Of a stretch of 64,000 nucleotides of DNA, positions 54,584 to 64,000 are shown piece by piece. The stretch's first letter is position 1, and every line of letters starts with the position of its first letter. Below the pieces are notes generated by a model, which saw nothing but the letters and a program-made list of their open reading frames with translations, searched no databases and was not told the origin of the DNA. The DNA lies in NCBI GenBank assembly GCA_039583875.1, contig CM077158.1, positions 127,491,221 to 127,555,220 of the forward strand, given 5' to 3'. This DNA is from Platanthera guangdongensis. Its lineage: Eukaryota > Streptophyta > Magnoliopsida > Asparagales > Orchidaceae. The position numbers and the translations under genes are program-made.

Positions 54584-55487
54584 ACAGGGGTGCCAAGAGG
54601 TGAGGATTGAGGAAGTCCTACCTCGGGCGGAGGAGGATCGGTGTGAAGATCAGGTGGACGTCTGGACCCGAGGGGGGATCAGAGTGATCCATGGGGGGGT
54701 TGGAGTAGAGGCCTCTCGGTTGCGAGCCTCCACACCATGTACTGGCAGAGCGTTGGCTCCACTTCCAAGACCCCACCCCCGGAAGAGAAGATTACCTTCT
54801 CGAGGAAAGATATGTCGGATCATGAGGACCCCTTCTACGATGCGCTTGTCATCCAGACGACAATCGAGAATTTTACCGTCTCCCGGATCCTCATCGACAA
54901 TGGAAGCTCCGTCAACGTCATATTCAAAAATGTTCGACACTATGAAAGTGGAGGCAAGGAGGGTGCTGTCTTCTGATGGCCCCTTGTTTGGGTTCTCGGG
55001 GGAGAGGAAGGAGGTAGAAGGAGGAGTGGGGCTCCATGTCTCCCTGGGTGGGCAGTCCCGGAACTGCTGATTCGTCATCGTAGATGCCCCCAGTAGCTAG
55101 AATGTAATCTTTGGGAGGCCCCTCATCAGTGCCTTCCAGTGCGCCCCCTCATCCTTCCACCAATGCCTGAAGTTTAATGCCGAGGCGATCTAGGTCCGGG
55201 TGCGGGGCGATCCCAAAATAGCAAGGGAGTGTAACGTCACCGCCGTAAAATCTATGTCTTGGCAAGAGGGGGCCGAGGAGATGGAGCGTAAAATGGAGGC
55301 GGAGCAAGAGGCTGGCAGGGAGGAGATGGAGGTGGAGAGCTGCGCTGAGGTAGAGGTAGTAGGAGGAGTACAGGAGGATTTGGCCGAAGCGATGGTCATG
55401 GAGGGAGTAGAAGAGGAGGTTCTTTTCCCGGAGGAGAGGGACGTTGGAGAGTGGGGGGAGTAGTCTAGGCTGGAGGATGCAGAAGAG
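54584..55487 (+). pseudogene. pol: Tat-lineage element: protease and linker (degenerate)
   Basis: Directly after the T2 LTR the plus strand has a Tat-type protease block: ITFSRKDMSDHEDPFYDAL followed by ILIDNGSSVNVIF near 54885-54925, where the usual DGGS/DTGS is DNGS. A frame change near 54935 moves the frame to 54600-55070. The linker (55116-55463) is rich in Glu, Met and Val, then a TAG at 55461. The gag and 5' LTR of this element are not in the window. Confidence 0.75.
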
Positions 55488-56335
55488 GTGGTGGAGATGG
55501 AGGTTCTCACCCTAGGAGGCAGGGTGGAGAAGGTTTGCGCCAGCGGGGGGCTGACCAAGGAAGCTCAGGGCAGGGTGTTGGCGTGCATCCAAACGAATGT
55601 AGACATCTTCACATGGAGCACCGTGGAGATGTCAGGGGTTGACACGGATGTGGCTTGCCAATGCCTCAACCTGGACTCGGGAGCATGCCCCGTTCAGCAA
55701 AAGAAGAGGTGCACCGCGGACAAGCTGGTCGAGCCCATCAGAGAGGAGGTGGCCAAACTTCTCAAGGCCGGCTTTGTATCCGAAATACAATACCCCGGCT
55801 GGGTCTCTAATGTTGTCATGGTTAAAAAAGGAGATGGATTGTGGCGTATCTGTGTTGATTTTTCCTTGCTTAATAAATCATGCCATAAGGATTATTATCC
55901 CATGCCTCGGATAGACGCGCTGGTTGACTCACCCGTCGATTTTTCTGTAATGTGTTTTTTAGATGCGTTTTCAGGTTACCACCAAATAAGGATGCACCCC
56001 TCGGACGTCAAGGATGTCTCATTCATCATGGGGGACGGGTGCTACTGTTACAGGATGATGAACTTTGGGCTGAAGAATGTAGGAGTGACCTACCAAAAAA
56101 TGATGGACAGGGTCTTCCGGGAACAGGAGGGGAGGAACCTGGAGGTGTACATGGACGACCTTATGATCAAGAGTCAGGACGTGGACTCTCACCTTCAGGA
56201 CTTGGAAGAAACCTTTGCCACCCTGCGCAAGTATAAGATGCGGCTGAACCCCTTAAAGTGTGTCTTCGGGGTCAGTAGGGGGAAGTTTTTGGGGCATCTC
56301 CTCACCCCGCAGGGGTAGAGCCAAACCCGGATAAG
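55488..56335 (+). pseudogene. pol: Tat-lineage element: reverse transcriptase
   Basis: The open frame 55488-56318 contains a whole RT finger-palm region: LKAGFVSEIQYPGWVSNVV, WRICVDFSLLNK, DYYPMPRIDALVDS, FLDAFSGYHQI and catalytic YMDD in VYMDDLMIKS near 56150, then NPLKCVFGVSRGKFLGHL. Frame is lost at the G-run near 56312. The FLDAFSGYHQI and YMDDLMIKS forms are typical of the Tat/Ogre group. Confidence 0.88.
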
Positions 56336-57251
56336 GTCAAGGCTATCGTGGAGCTGGCATCACCATAGAATGCTAAGGAGATGCATCGATTGACAGGGAA
56401 GCTAGCAGGATTAAGCTGGTTCCTCTCCCGGGCCGGGGATAAGTGCTCCCCCTTTTTCAAAACACTGAGGGGAGGTCAAAAATTTGAGTGGACCAAGGAG
56501 TGCGAGGAGGCATTCCAAGCTCTTAAGATGCAATTGATGCAGGCTCCTTTGCTCTAGGGGCCGAAAGAGGGGTAAGACCTATTCTTGTATCTCGGGGTCG
56601 GAGCGGAGGCCTTGAGCTCTATCCTGGTGCGTGAAGAGGAGAAGAGGCAGCTCCCCATATACTATGTGTGTCGGGTCCTGAGGAAGGCCGAGCTCTGATA
56701 TCCAATCTTGAAGAAGTTGGCCTTTGCCCTGATCATCTCGGCCCAAAGGTTGCGGCCTTTCTTCCAGGAACACTCCATCCGAGTGGTTACTGACCATCCC
56801 CACTTCAACATCTTCTAGGGGCTGGAGCATTCAGGCAGGTTGGCCAAGTGGTCGGTGGAGTTGAGCGATTTTGACATCTCCTTCGTCACCCGTCTCTCCA
56901 TCAAGGCCCATGCCATGGCCGACTTTTTGGCCGATTACGTAGTCGAGGTAGTGGCGGAAGAGCTCACTCATCCGAATGTATGGAAGGTGAAGGTGGATGG
57001 CACCTCGGGGAGGCATTCCCTGGGGTGGGTGTGATCTTGGAAAGCCCCTAGGGAACTAGAATCGAACAAACGGTAGTGGTGCATTATCCTATCACCAACA
57101 ACCAGGCTGAGTACGAGGCTGTAATAGCAGGTCTGTGCCTGGCCAGAGAGCTGGGGGTGCTGGACGTGGAGGTCCTCACAAACTCCATGGTGGAGTCTTC
57201 CCAGACCAACAGGGAGTTTGAGGCGAGGGACCTGAAAGTGCAGGTTAGATC
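56336..57251 (+). pseudogene. pol: Tat-lineage element: RNase H plus second (archaeal-type) RNase H
   Basis: The first RNase H (56336-56830) shows LAGLSWF-like sequence, PIYYVCRVLRKAEL and VTDHPHFNIF, with stops at 56557, 56574, 56697 and 56817. Next comes a linker (WSVELSDFDI, AMADFLADYV). A second RNase H starts with WKVKVDGTSG near 56980 and has NNQAEYEAVIAGLCLARELG near 57095-57155. Tat-lineage elements are known for this extra archaeal-type domain. It is cut at 57251 by the C1 LTR. Confidence 0.8.
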
Positions 57252-59156
57252 TGAAATACTCTAGAGGGGGGGGGGGGGGGTGAATAGAGTATTTTGATTT
57301 CTTCAAATTTTTTACAACTTTTGTTGTAAGCCTAGGTGAACAAGTCAGAAAAAAAAATAAACTAAGCACAACAACCTAAACAATCACAGATCACAGCCAA
57401 AACAAAAATAAAGGGCAACCAGATGACACAAGAAATTTTATAGTGGTTCCCCAACCTGGGTACATCCACTCTTCTACCACCCTGGTAGAAATCCACTCAG
57501 GTTTTGATCAGGTGCCTGACACCAATGAGCTTTTGTTCAGGTGCTCAAAAACCAAAACCTCAAGTCTTTTGGTAGGAGACTTGCAACCAGAATAATTTTG
57601 AAGGGAATTAAAATCCTGTACAACAGTTGGAAAAGAGGTGATGGTGTCTTCTCTTTCTCAAAAGCACTGAGAAGACTGTGGATTGATTTCATCAGATATT
57701 GCTCCCCCTGAGATCTTGAATGTATCAGGAAAACTGGAGCACAGCTTCAGGGTGAAAGGTCTTCAAAGACCTAGAGTGCCTGGACCAGAAATTGCTTCAG
57801 GAACTTTTTTGACAGATTGATATTTGTTGTCCTTTGAAGTTGTCCTGTGAATTTGAAGAAGAAGACTCTTGATAGTGATAGGTTGTTCTTCTACTTCTTG
57901 ATGAAGTTATTATCAGGCCTGGGCTAATTGCAGTAGAACTTTTGATTTGAGTATGATTGTTCTTTTGTGCAATTGGAGTGTGTCTGTCTGATTGTCTGTG
58001 TGTGTCACTGTATGTCTATATGACTGTGTAGTAGTACTTTATTCTTTCTTTTCTTTTCTATATCCTTTTTGACTGACTGAGAACATTCGAAATTCGAATG
58101 TTGAGCAGTAATTGCAGTCAGCCTTGGAAGGAAGCGGCAATCAATGATTTCCCTAACTGTCCCATGGAAAAACGGCATGTAATAGTCCATAGTCAATGCG
58201 CGTTCTAACGGTAACATTCCGAGAAGATCTGGCATTAATAACTCCAGAATCATCGCCAAGAAATGGGACGGGAAAACTGAAGAAGTCCTAATCTGGATTC
58301 GTCGAACGTAGAACACAATTCGTAGAGCTGAGTTTGAGTTCGTCGAGCTAAGCTTGAGTTCGTCGAGCTGAGCTTGAGAGAGTTCGTCGACCAGACAATC
58401 TTCATTCGTCGAACAAACAGTCTTCATTCGTCGAGCAGACAGTCTTCATTCGTCGAGCTGAGAATATTTCGGGACTTAGTCAAAATATTCTGTGTAACTG
58501 ATATTCAGTGTCGACATAAACTGGTGTTGACAGATATCCTGGTGTCGACACAAATCTTCTGGTGTCGATATGAGCTGGTGTCGACAGATATCCTAGTGTC
58601 GACACAAATTGTCTGGTGTCGACATATGCCCTAAGTGTCGACACAAATCCTCTGAATTCAGAATTCGTCGAGTAGAGTACTGCATTCATCGACCTGAGAA
58701 GCTGACTTCGTCGACCTGAGAAGTTGACTTCGTCGACCTGAGAAGTTGAGAACTTGAGGTCCAAGTTCGTCGAGCTTAGAATCTAATTCGTTGACCAAAG
58801 CTTGAAGGTGGACTTAGAAAAATTCTGAAGTTGTCCTGACTTTAGCTTGATGTAGAAACTCTGACTTCGTCGAACAGAGAATTAAGATCGTCGAGCTCAG
58901 CACTAAGAATTGTCTCACGATCGTCAAGCGCAGAACACCTTTTGTCGAGCTGAGTTCGACGAACGTCGAACTCATTTCACTTAGCCTTGAAATCTTCTAA
59001 GTCTGGAGTCTCTGATGGTCTTGTTGATAGCTGGTCCATCTGAAATTGAACCTAAGGACTTGGCCTAGACTCTAGGACACAAACTTGACATGGCTATACA
59101 TGATGGGTCACATCCTAAGCTAGTGAACCTAGCCCAAATCAACTAGGGATCCAACA
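57252..59156 (-). repeat. Element C1 (Sirevirus-like copia): 3' LTR
   Basis: On the plus strand it runs from TGAAATACTCTAGAGG, with a 15-base G run at 57266-57280, to GGGATCCAACA. The C-run beside CTCTAG at the LTR 3' end and the TGTTGGATCC start are familiar from copia/Sirevirus LTRs. The TTCGTCGAA array lies at 58265-58980. The left flank (AGATC, 57247-57251) should be its target duplication, but the other end is beyond the window. Confidence 0.8.
58265..58980. repeat. Element C1: U3 array of TTCGTCGA / GTGTCGACAC words
   Basis: TTCGTCGA(G/A/C) occurs more than 15 times, mixed with GTGTCGACAC-type words (58500-58645, including a perfect copy at 58635-58644) and one TTCGACGAACGTCGAA palindrome (58955-58970). 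It lies upstream of a minus-strand GATATAG motif near 58060, the nearest TATA-like sequence. Confidence 0.85.
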
Positions 59157-59176
59157 ATCTCCCCCTATTTGGGTGA
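59157..59176 (-). other. Element C1: polypurine tract
   Basis: The minus strand reads CCAAATAGGGGGAGAT directly before the LTR start TGTTGGATCC. The purine run and position identify it. Confidence 0.8.
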
Positions 59177-59387
59177 GGTCACTAAGAGACTCAAAACACA
59201 AACAAACAGAGAAACAAATCAAGAAAAGAAATATATCTGGCAGAGAATTACCAACACATGCAGCAGATATATATATACACAGCTTTGTTTAAGACAAATA
59301 ACACAGTTCTGAAAGAAAAAGCAGAAAGAAATTAAACCAAAATAAAAATTACTTCTTCTGTTTCTGCTTGGACCTGTCTTCTGATGT
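59177..59387 (-). other. Element C1: 3' untranslated stretch
   Basis: A/T-rich DNA between the end of the 3' ORF and the polypurine tract; nothing recognised. Confidence 0.5.
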
Positions 59388-62153
59388 CTATTCTCCTTGC
59401 TTTTTGAAGACGATTTCTCTCTTTGGATCTGAAGCCCGAGCCTTTTTCATAGTCATATCAGTTGCCCCAATAATATTCAATGATGTAGCTCTAGGGACAA
59501 CTGCTTCTGGATGGAGATTCATATAATCATCAACATTAAACAGTTTATTGCCTTTGTCAAATCTTTTCAACTCTTTTTTTCTGTACTTTGACATGGTTGT
59601 TAACCCTGATGTATCTTTGCCTTCAGCCTTTGCTTTATTAATCAGAGATAAGCCAATTAACTCCTAGAATCTGGCCATTTTTGCAGAATTTGCAGTTTCA
59701 GTATCTTCAAATGGAATTGGAGGAGAGTATGGCCTTTTTGGACTGTCAGCTTTCTGTACTTCAGAGGTTTGTTGCTGCTGCTGCTGATTACCTGAGGAAG
59801 GTTGCCTCTGCTGGCTGCTTCCAGAAGATCTCCCTGACTGTCTCTGATATGTTTGCATGGGGGCAGATCTCTGAGAGCTAGAGGAGCCAGTGGCACCAGC
59901 TGCTGGAGGAGGAGGAGGAGGAGGATTCTTTTTGTATATGTGCACTGGAGGAGGAGAATATCTCCTACTTCTCTTCCTATCCTTCTGCTGGTTCTTGGAT
60001 AGCCACATCCATCCAGGAATTCCCATGTATGGAGTGACATTGTGCAAAATGTAGTAAGGAGTGTCAGCATTTGGATTAGGCTTAGGAGCTGGAGGAGGAG
60101 GAGCCTTCCTTTTCTTTGATAGCATCTTCTTTTTCTTACTGGCAGCATCTTCATCTGAATCATCATCATCTTCTTCTTCTTCATTATCAAAACCCTGAGG
60201 GTTATCATAAAGAGCATCCAAAGCTTTCAAAGCTTTATCATCAATAATAGCTTTTGCTGGAGGAGGGGCAGAAGGTTCAGGAACTGGAGTTTCAGCAACA
60301 TGAGAGGAGGAGACTGCATATGAATCAGAAGTAGTTGAGACAGAGCTTTCAACTGCTACCTTATTCTCCTCTTCAATATCAGCCTGGATAAGCTCATCCA
60401 AATCAGGCAAAGGAGAGTCATCCATAACAAAAACTGGTACTGAAATATCTTCTGGAGTGACTTCTAGACTAGCTGCAGAAATTGAAGTTAAAGCAGGAAT
60501 AGCAAAACTATCACAGAGTTGCTTCGCAACTGCTGGACTAACTGGGGAGGTATAGGGGACAATAGCCAAATGTGGCTTAGTAAAATATGCTGGGAGAAAC
60601 TACATATGTACAGTATCAAAAACTTGTAGTAATTCTGGTAGGTTAATTGTGGGATTCAGTGAGAGATCACCAACAGTTTTTATTTGCTCAACTGACTCAT
60701 CTAAGTTATTGTCAGTATCCATAAAATTAAATAATTCAATCATCTCAGAATCAAGTTCTATATCTATATCTCAAACTACTGCTGCTGTAGAGGGAGCTGC
60801 TATTGTATCTGCTGCTGCATCTGCATCTGCTGTGTCTTCTTCATAGAGCATCTACCCCTGCCTGGGTTCAGGAGAACCTGGAGCCAGGACCCTGAATGAA
60901 GAGGGGGCAGCAGATAGGATAGAAATCTTGGCAGATAAAGAATTGATGGAGGTCACAAGAGGTGTAATGGCCTCTTGGATGACAGATTTGATGAGGGGAG
61001 TGAGCAAGGAGATGATGGTAGATGGATCAAATGAGGAATGACAAGAGGAGGGAATGGAGGGTGGAATGACAGATGGAATGGGGGCATCTGGCATGATAGT
61101 GTATGTGGGTATATTCTATGATGGAATGGTTGACAAATGAGGAGGAAGTGGAGACTGAGGAGGTGTAGGGATATGGGTGTCATGAAGTGAAGCTGGAGGT
61201 GTTGCAATATTGGTGATGTCTAGAGGTGGAGATGGAGGTGGAGTAGGCATAGAGGTATGCTGTGGTGATAAAGAAACATGAGTGCGGGAAGTTGGAGGAA
61301 TTTGAAGAGTGGTTGATGATGGAAGATGGGTTGCTGGAAGAGGTTGTGGAGATGGGAGGACCTCGTCAGCAGGGAGGGGAGTGGCCTTCACAGCCCTGGT
61401 GCTCTTAGAAGCTGCGATGGAAGAGGAGGAAGCCTTGGAGGGCTTGGAGATAGTCCTCTCCCATCTGCCAAACAAGGCGCAGGTGAGGAGCTTGCTGGCA
61501 TTGATGAAGATGGTCGGGGAGACCATGCATTCACCAGCCTTTTCCTGGAGGAAAATCCCCAGGATTCTTCTGAAACAAACTTCCTTCTTGCTGTTCTTTT
61601 TCTTTATCAACTCAAAGAAGATTGTGCCCCAGTTGACATGTCTCTTGTTAACTACTGCGCACATGACAAGGAATTGGTGACGGGTGATGTAGTCATGTGC
61701 GGAGTGCTTGGCCATCAGTACCTTGCCTACAATGTCTGCCAGAAACTGGTAGGCGGCGGACAGTTGCTTCTTCAACAGCTTGTTAGGGTTGCTTCCTGAA
61801 AACCCCATTAACTTCAGCATATCACAAAATTCTTCAGAATCCATTTCCATGTCATCTTCTCCATTTACAAATCCAAATATTTCAGAAAGAATTGCAGGAG
61901 ATAACGGAACAACAGTACTCCTGATATTTCCTGTCAGTGCATCTTCCTCAGTAACAGACGATGTATATACCCATTCTCTTATTTCCGTTCCATGTAGTTT
62001 AATTCGTTTGGTTATGAAATCCTTGAGATGAAGTTCTTCTAGCAGTTCCAGAATATAGAGAAATATGGGGTCAGAGTGTTGGAAGTAATCAAAATCCATA
62101 TCAAAACCGGTGTCAAATTTCATTGCGGCCAAAGTTCCTGTTGGAATCGCCAT
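59388..62153 (-). pseudogene. Element C1: long 3' ORF after pol (921 codons with five stops)
   Basis: Open segments ending at 61116, 60852, 59664 and 59388 are all in one frame from the ATG at 62153 (MAIPTGTL), broken only by stops at 61116, 60852, 60771, 60600 and 59664. This suggests one protein of about 921 residues. Residues about 20-250 (AIL-SEIFGFVNGE, HRHQFLVMC-like HDYITRHQFLVMCAVV, HVNWGTIFFELI) resemble the plant family annotated as 'putative plant transposon protein', of unknown function. Next come a Pro/Ser/Thr-rich part, an acidic run (EEEEDDDDSDED), a Lys-rich nuclear-signal-like patch (KKKKMLSKKRK), a Pro run, a Gln/Ser-rich part and a basic end. I see no membrane helix, so an envelope role has no support. 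Confidence 0.7.
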
Positions 62154-62550
62154 TGATGACCTGCAAGAAAGACAGAGAAAAACGGCGATCAAGAGCAAGA
62201 GAAATAAAAGCGCGGGACAGAGGTCGAAGAAAACCTAGATATAAGTTTTCCACAATATGAATCAATAAACTCCGTTCCACAAAAAAGAAACAATTCTTCG
62301 AACTGAGCTCGACGAAATAAATTATAGGAAAACAGTTCGTCGATCTCATCCAGAAGAATTGAAAACAATTCGTCTAACACCGTTCGACAAAACGTCTTCT
62401 GAAGCAAAGTTCGTCGATCTCCGGTCGACGAAAATTGTTTCCAGATAGAGAATTCGTCGATCTCCATTCGACGAGAATCTCTCAAACTTTCCCTAATTCG
62501 TCGAACTCCGTTCGACGAACTCTGGAAAATTCGTCGAATGCAGACATAAA
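62154..62550 (-). promoter_or_regulatory. Element C1: U3-like word array between pol and the 3' ORF
   Basis: At 62290-62540 there are repeated TTCGTCGATCTCC, TCCGTTCGACGAA and related words, the vocabulary of the C1 LTR. Closer to the ORF the minus strand has a TTATATC motif near 62240 and an acceptor-like TTTCTTGCAG ending at 62161, eight bases before the ATG. I infer a promoter or splice region for the 3' ORF; no expression evidence exists here. Confidence 0.55.
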
Positions 62551-64000
62551 CTAATTTAACTCTTCTCCATTAATCATTCCCAGTTGATTTATAAAGAACA
62601 GATGATTTTTCTCATCCAAGGGTTTGGTGAAAATGTCTGCTCTCTGTAGATCAGTAGGAATATGGATTAAGTTAATTTTCTTTTTGTCTACATTATCTCT
62701 AATGAAATGATGTCTTATTTCAATATGTTTAGTCCTAGAATGGTGAACTGGATTCTGTGTTATAGCAATAGCACTAGTATTATCACAAAATAATGTTGAA
62801 TTATTTAAGTTGACACCATATTCTAGGAGTTGATTTTGTATCCATAACATTTGTGAACAGCAGCTGCCAGCAGCCATGTATTCTGCTTCTGCAGTTGATG
62901 TAGACACAGATGTTTGCTTTTTACAAAACCAGGAGACAAGTCTCATACCCAGGAACTGGCAATTTCCAGAGGTACTCTTCCTGTCCACTCTACATCCAGC
63001 ATAGTCAGTATCTAAGTATCCAGTTAACTCAAACTCTGACACTACAGGATACCAGAGTCCTAGATTAGGACAACTCTTTATATATCTCAAAATTCTTTTT
63101 AGGAAAATAAGGTGAGATTCTTTAGGGTTCACTTGGAACCTAGCACAAAGGCATGTGACAAACATTATATCAGGCCTGCTTACTGTTAGGTATAATAGGG
63201 ATCCAACAATTGCCCTATAATGTTTCTGATCTACAAGTTTCCCTGCTGCATCAGAATCCACAACAACATTAGTAGCCATAGGTGTTTTCATTCCTAAAGC
63301 ATCACCCATCCCAAACTTTTTAATAAGCTCTTTAGCATACTTAGCTTGGGAGAGGAAGATACCATCAGGGAGCTGCTTCACTTGGAGACCAAGGAAGTAG
63401 GAAAGCTCACCCATGCTACTCATCTCAAATTTAGAATGCATGAGGTCAGCAAACCTCTTGCATAATTTGGGATCAGTAGACCCAAAAATGATGTCATTCA
63501 CATATATTTGTACTAACAATATTTGGTCCTTATGACTTCTAGTGAAAAGCATTTTATCTATGGTTCCTCTTGTAAATTTATGCTCTAAAAGAAAGCTTGC
63601 TAAGGTCTCATACCAAGCTCTTGGAGCTTTCTTTAAACCATAGAGAGCTTTATGCAATTTAAATACAAAGGAGGGTTGAGTTAGAGAGATAAAACCTGGA
63701 GGTTGTTCTACGTAAACCTCTTCTTGAAGCACTCCATTCAGAAATGCACTTTTGACATCCATTTGGAACAGTTTGAATCTCCTGTGAGCTGCATAGGCTA
63801 GGAATATTCTTATGACCTCTAACCTTACAACAGGGGCAAAGGTTTGGTCATAATCAATTCTTTTCTCTTGCCTGTAGCCTTGAGCAACAAGCCTAGCCTT
63901 GTTTCTCACAATGTTCCCTTGGGCATCTAGCTTGTTCCTGTAGAACCATTTGGTTCCAATAACTGGGTAGTTATGGGGTCTTAGAACCAAATCCCAAACT
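62551..64000 (-). CDS. pol: Element C1: copia reverse transcriptase and RNase H (partial)
   Basis: An open frame of 479 codons enters from the right edge. It begins in the RT N-terminal part ([24 protein letters not shown]), continues with [44 protein letters not shown] and [13 protein letters not shown], and ends with RNase H ([51 protein letters not shown]). The catalytic motif reads YVND (Asn codon at 63496-63498) in place of YVDD, so polymerase activity would be expected to fail despite the open frame. The stop at 62551 looks genuine. Integrase, protease and gag lie outside the window. Confidence 0.93.
   Translation of the reverse strand, partial: VWDLVLRPHNYPVIGTKWFYRNKLDAQGNIVRNKARLVAQGYRQEKRIDYDQTFAPVVRLEVIRIFLAYAAHRRFKLFQMDVKSAFLNGVLQEEVYVEQPPGFISLTQPSFVFKLHKALYGLKKAPRAWYETLASFLLEHKFTRGTIDKMLFTRSHKDQILLVQIYVNDIIFGSTDPKLCKRFADLMHSKFEMSSMGELSYFLGLQVKQLPDGIFLSQAKYAKELIKKFGMGDALGMKTPMATNVVVDSDAAGKLVDQKHYRAIVGSLLYLTVSRPDIMFVTCLCARFQVNPKESHLIFLKRILRYIKSCPNLGLWYPVVSEFELTGYLDTDYAGCRVDRKSTSGNCQFLGMRLVSWFCKKQTSVSTSTAEAEYMAAGSCCSQMLWIQNQLLEYGVNLNNSTLFCDNTSAIAITQNPVHHSRTKHIEIRHHFIRDNVDKKKINLIHIPTDLQRADIFTKPLDEKNHLFFINQLGMINGEELN

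Noticed and set aside
54600..55078. Opposing ORFs at the start of the Tat fragment as a host gene
   Set aside because: The plus-strand reading has Tat-type protease blocks; the minus-strand ORF is its shadow.

Overview
The window is plant nuclear DNA made almost wholly of nested LTR retrotransposons. The evidence is Ty3/gypsy and Ty1/copia gag-pol remains with plant-type primer-binding sites (initiator tRNA-Met type TGGTATCAGA, and the Athila-type TGGCRCCGTTGCCGGGGA), Athila-type 3' ORFs, a chromodomain integrase, and a Tat-type second RNase H. No host gene, tRNA, rRNA or CRISPR array could be supported. The picture fits a gene-poor region of a large angiosperm genome; I cannot name the species. 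Every autonomous element is broken by stops, frameshifts or later insertions, so these are decayed copies.

Layout, left to right. 1-2149: 5' end (gag start, leader, PBS, LTR) of a minus-strand Ty3 element (T0). 2152-11262: plus-strand Athila-like element (A1) with 5' LTR, PBS, gag, protease-RT-RNase H, integrase, a promoter-like spacer and a broken ATHILA-type 3' ORF; its 3' LTR is not visible. 11263-11831: unclassified degenerate repeats. 11832-32922: minus-strand Ty3 element related to T0 (T1), split inside gag by a 14.5-kb insertion (E, 15342-29811, TSD TCAGG). E is a large non-autonomous derivative with 2.94-kb LTRs and a non-coding interior, and it contains a second non-autonomous element (N, 18657-24648, TSD GGTTT) carrying a gag-like ORF and an unknown ORF. 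32923-38081: a decayed minus-strand copia element (C2) with T1 abutting its pol end. 38082-43937: plus-strand Athila-like element B (LTR, gag, start of pol) inserted in the C2 gag. 43938-54583: minus-strand Tekay-type chromovirus (T2) with 3.05-kb LTRs, the 3' one truncated. 54584-57251: plus-strand Tat-lineage pol fragment. 57252-64000: Sirevirus-like copia element on the minus strand (C1): 3' LTR, a 921-codon 3' reading frame, and the RT/RNase H part of pol running off the window.

The most interesting structure is in the non-coding parts. Short CpG-rich palindromic words are packed upstream of TATA boxes in the U3 of several unrelated elements, and some exact words (GTGTCGACAC, TCGACGAACGTCGAA, GACACGCCCGTGTC-like) recur in Athila, chromovirus-like and copia elements. 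Similar word arrays also stand inside two elements, directly upstream of the extra ORF that follows pol (A1 9300-9999, C1 62154-62550), as if a U3-type promoter module were reused for a separate transcript. E has an array of primer-binding-site mimics at the 3' end of its LTR. The Athila-like LTRs of B and E carry arrays of short hairpins, one of which shows a compensatory base-pair change.
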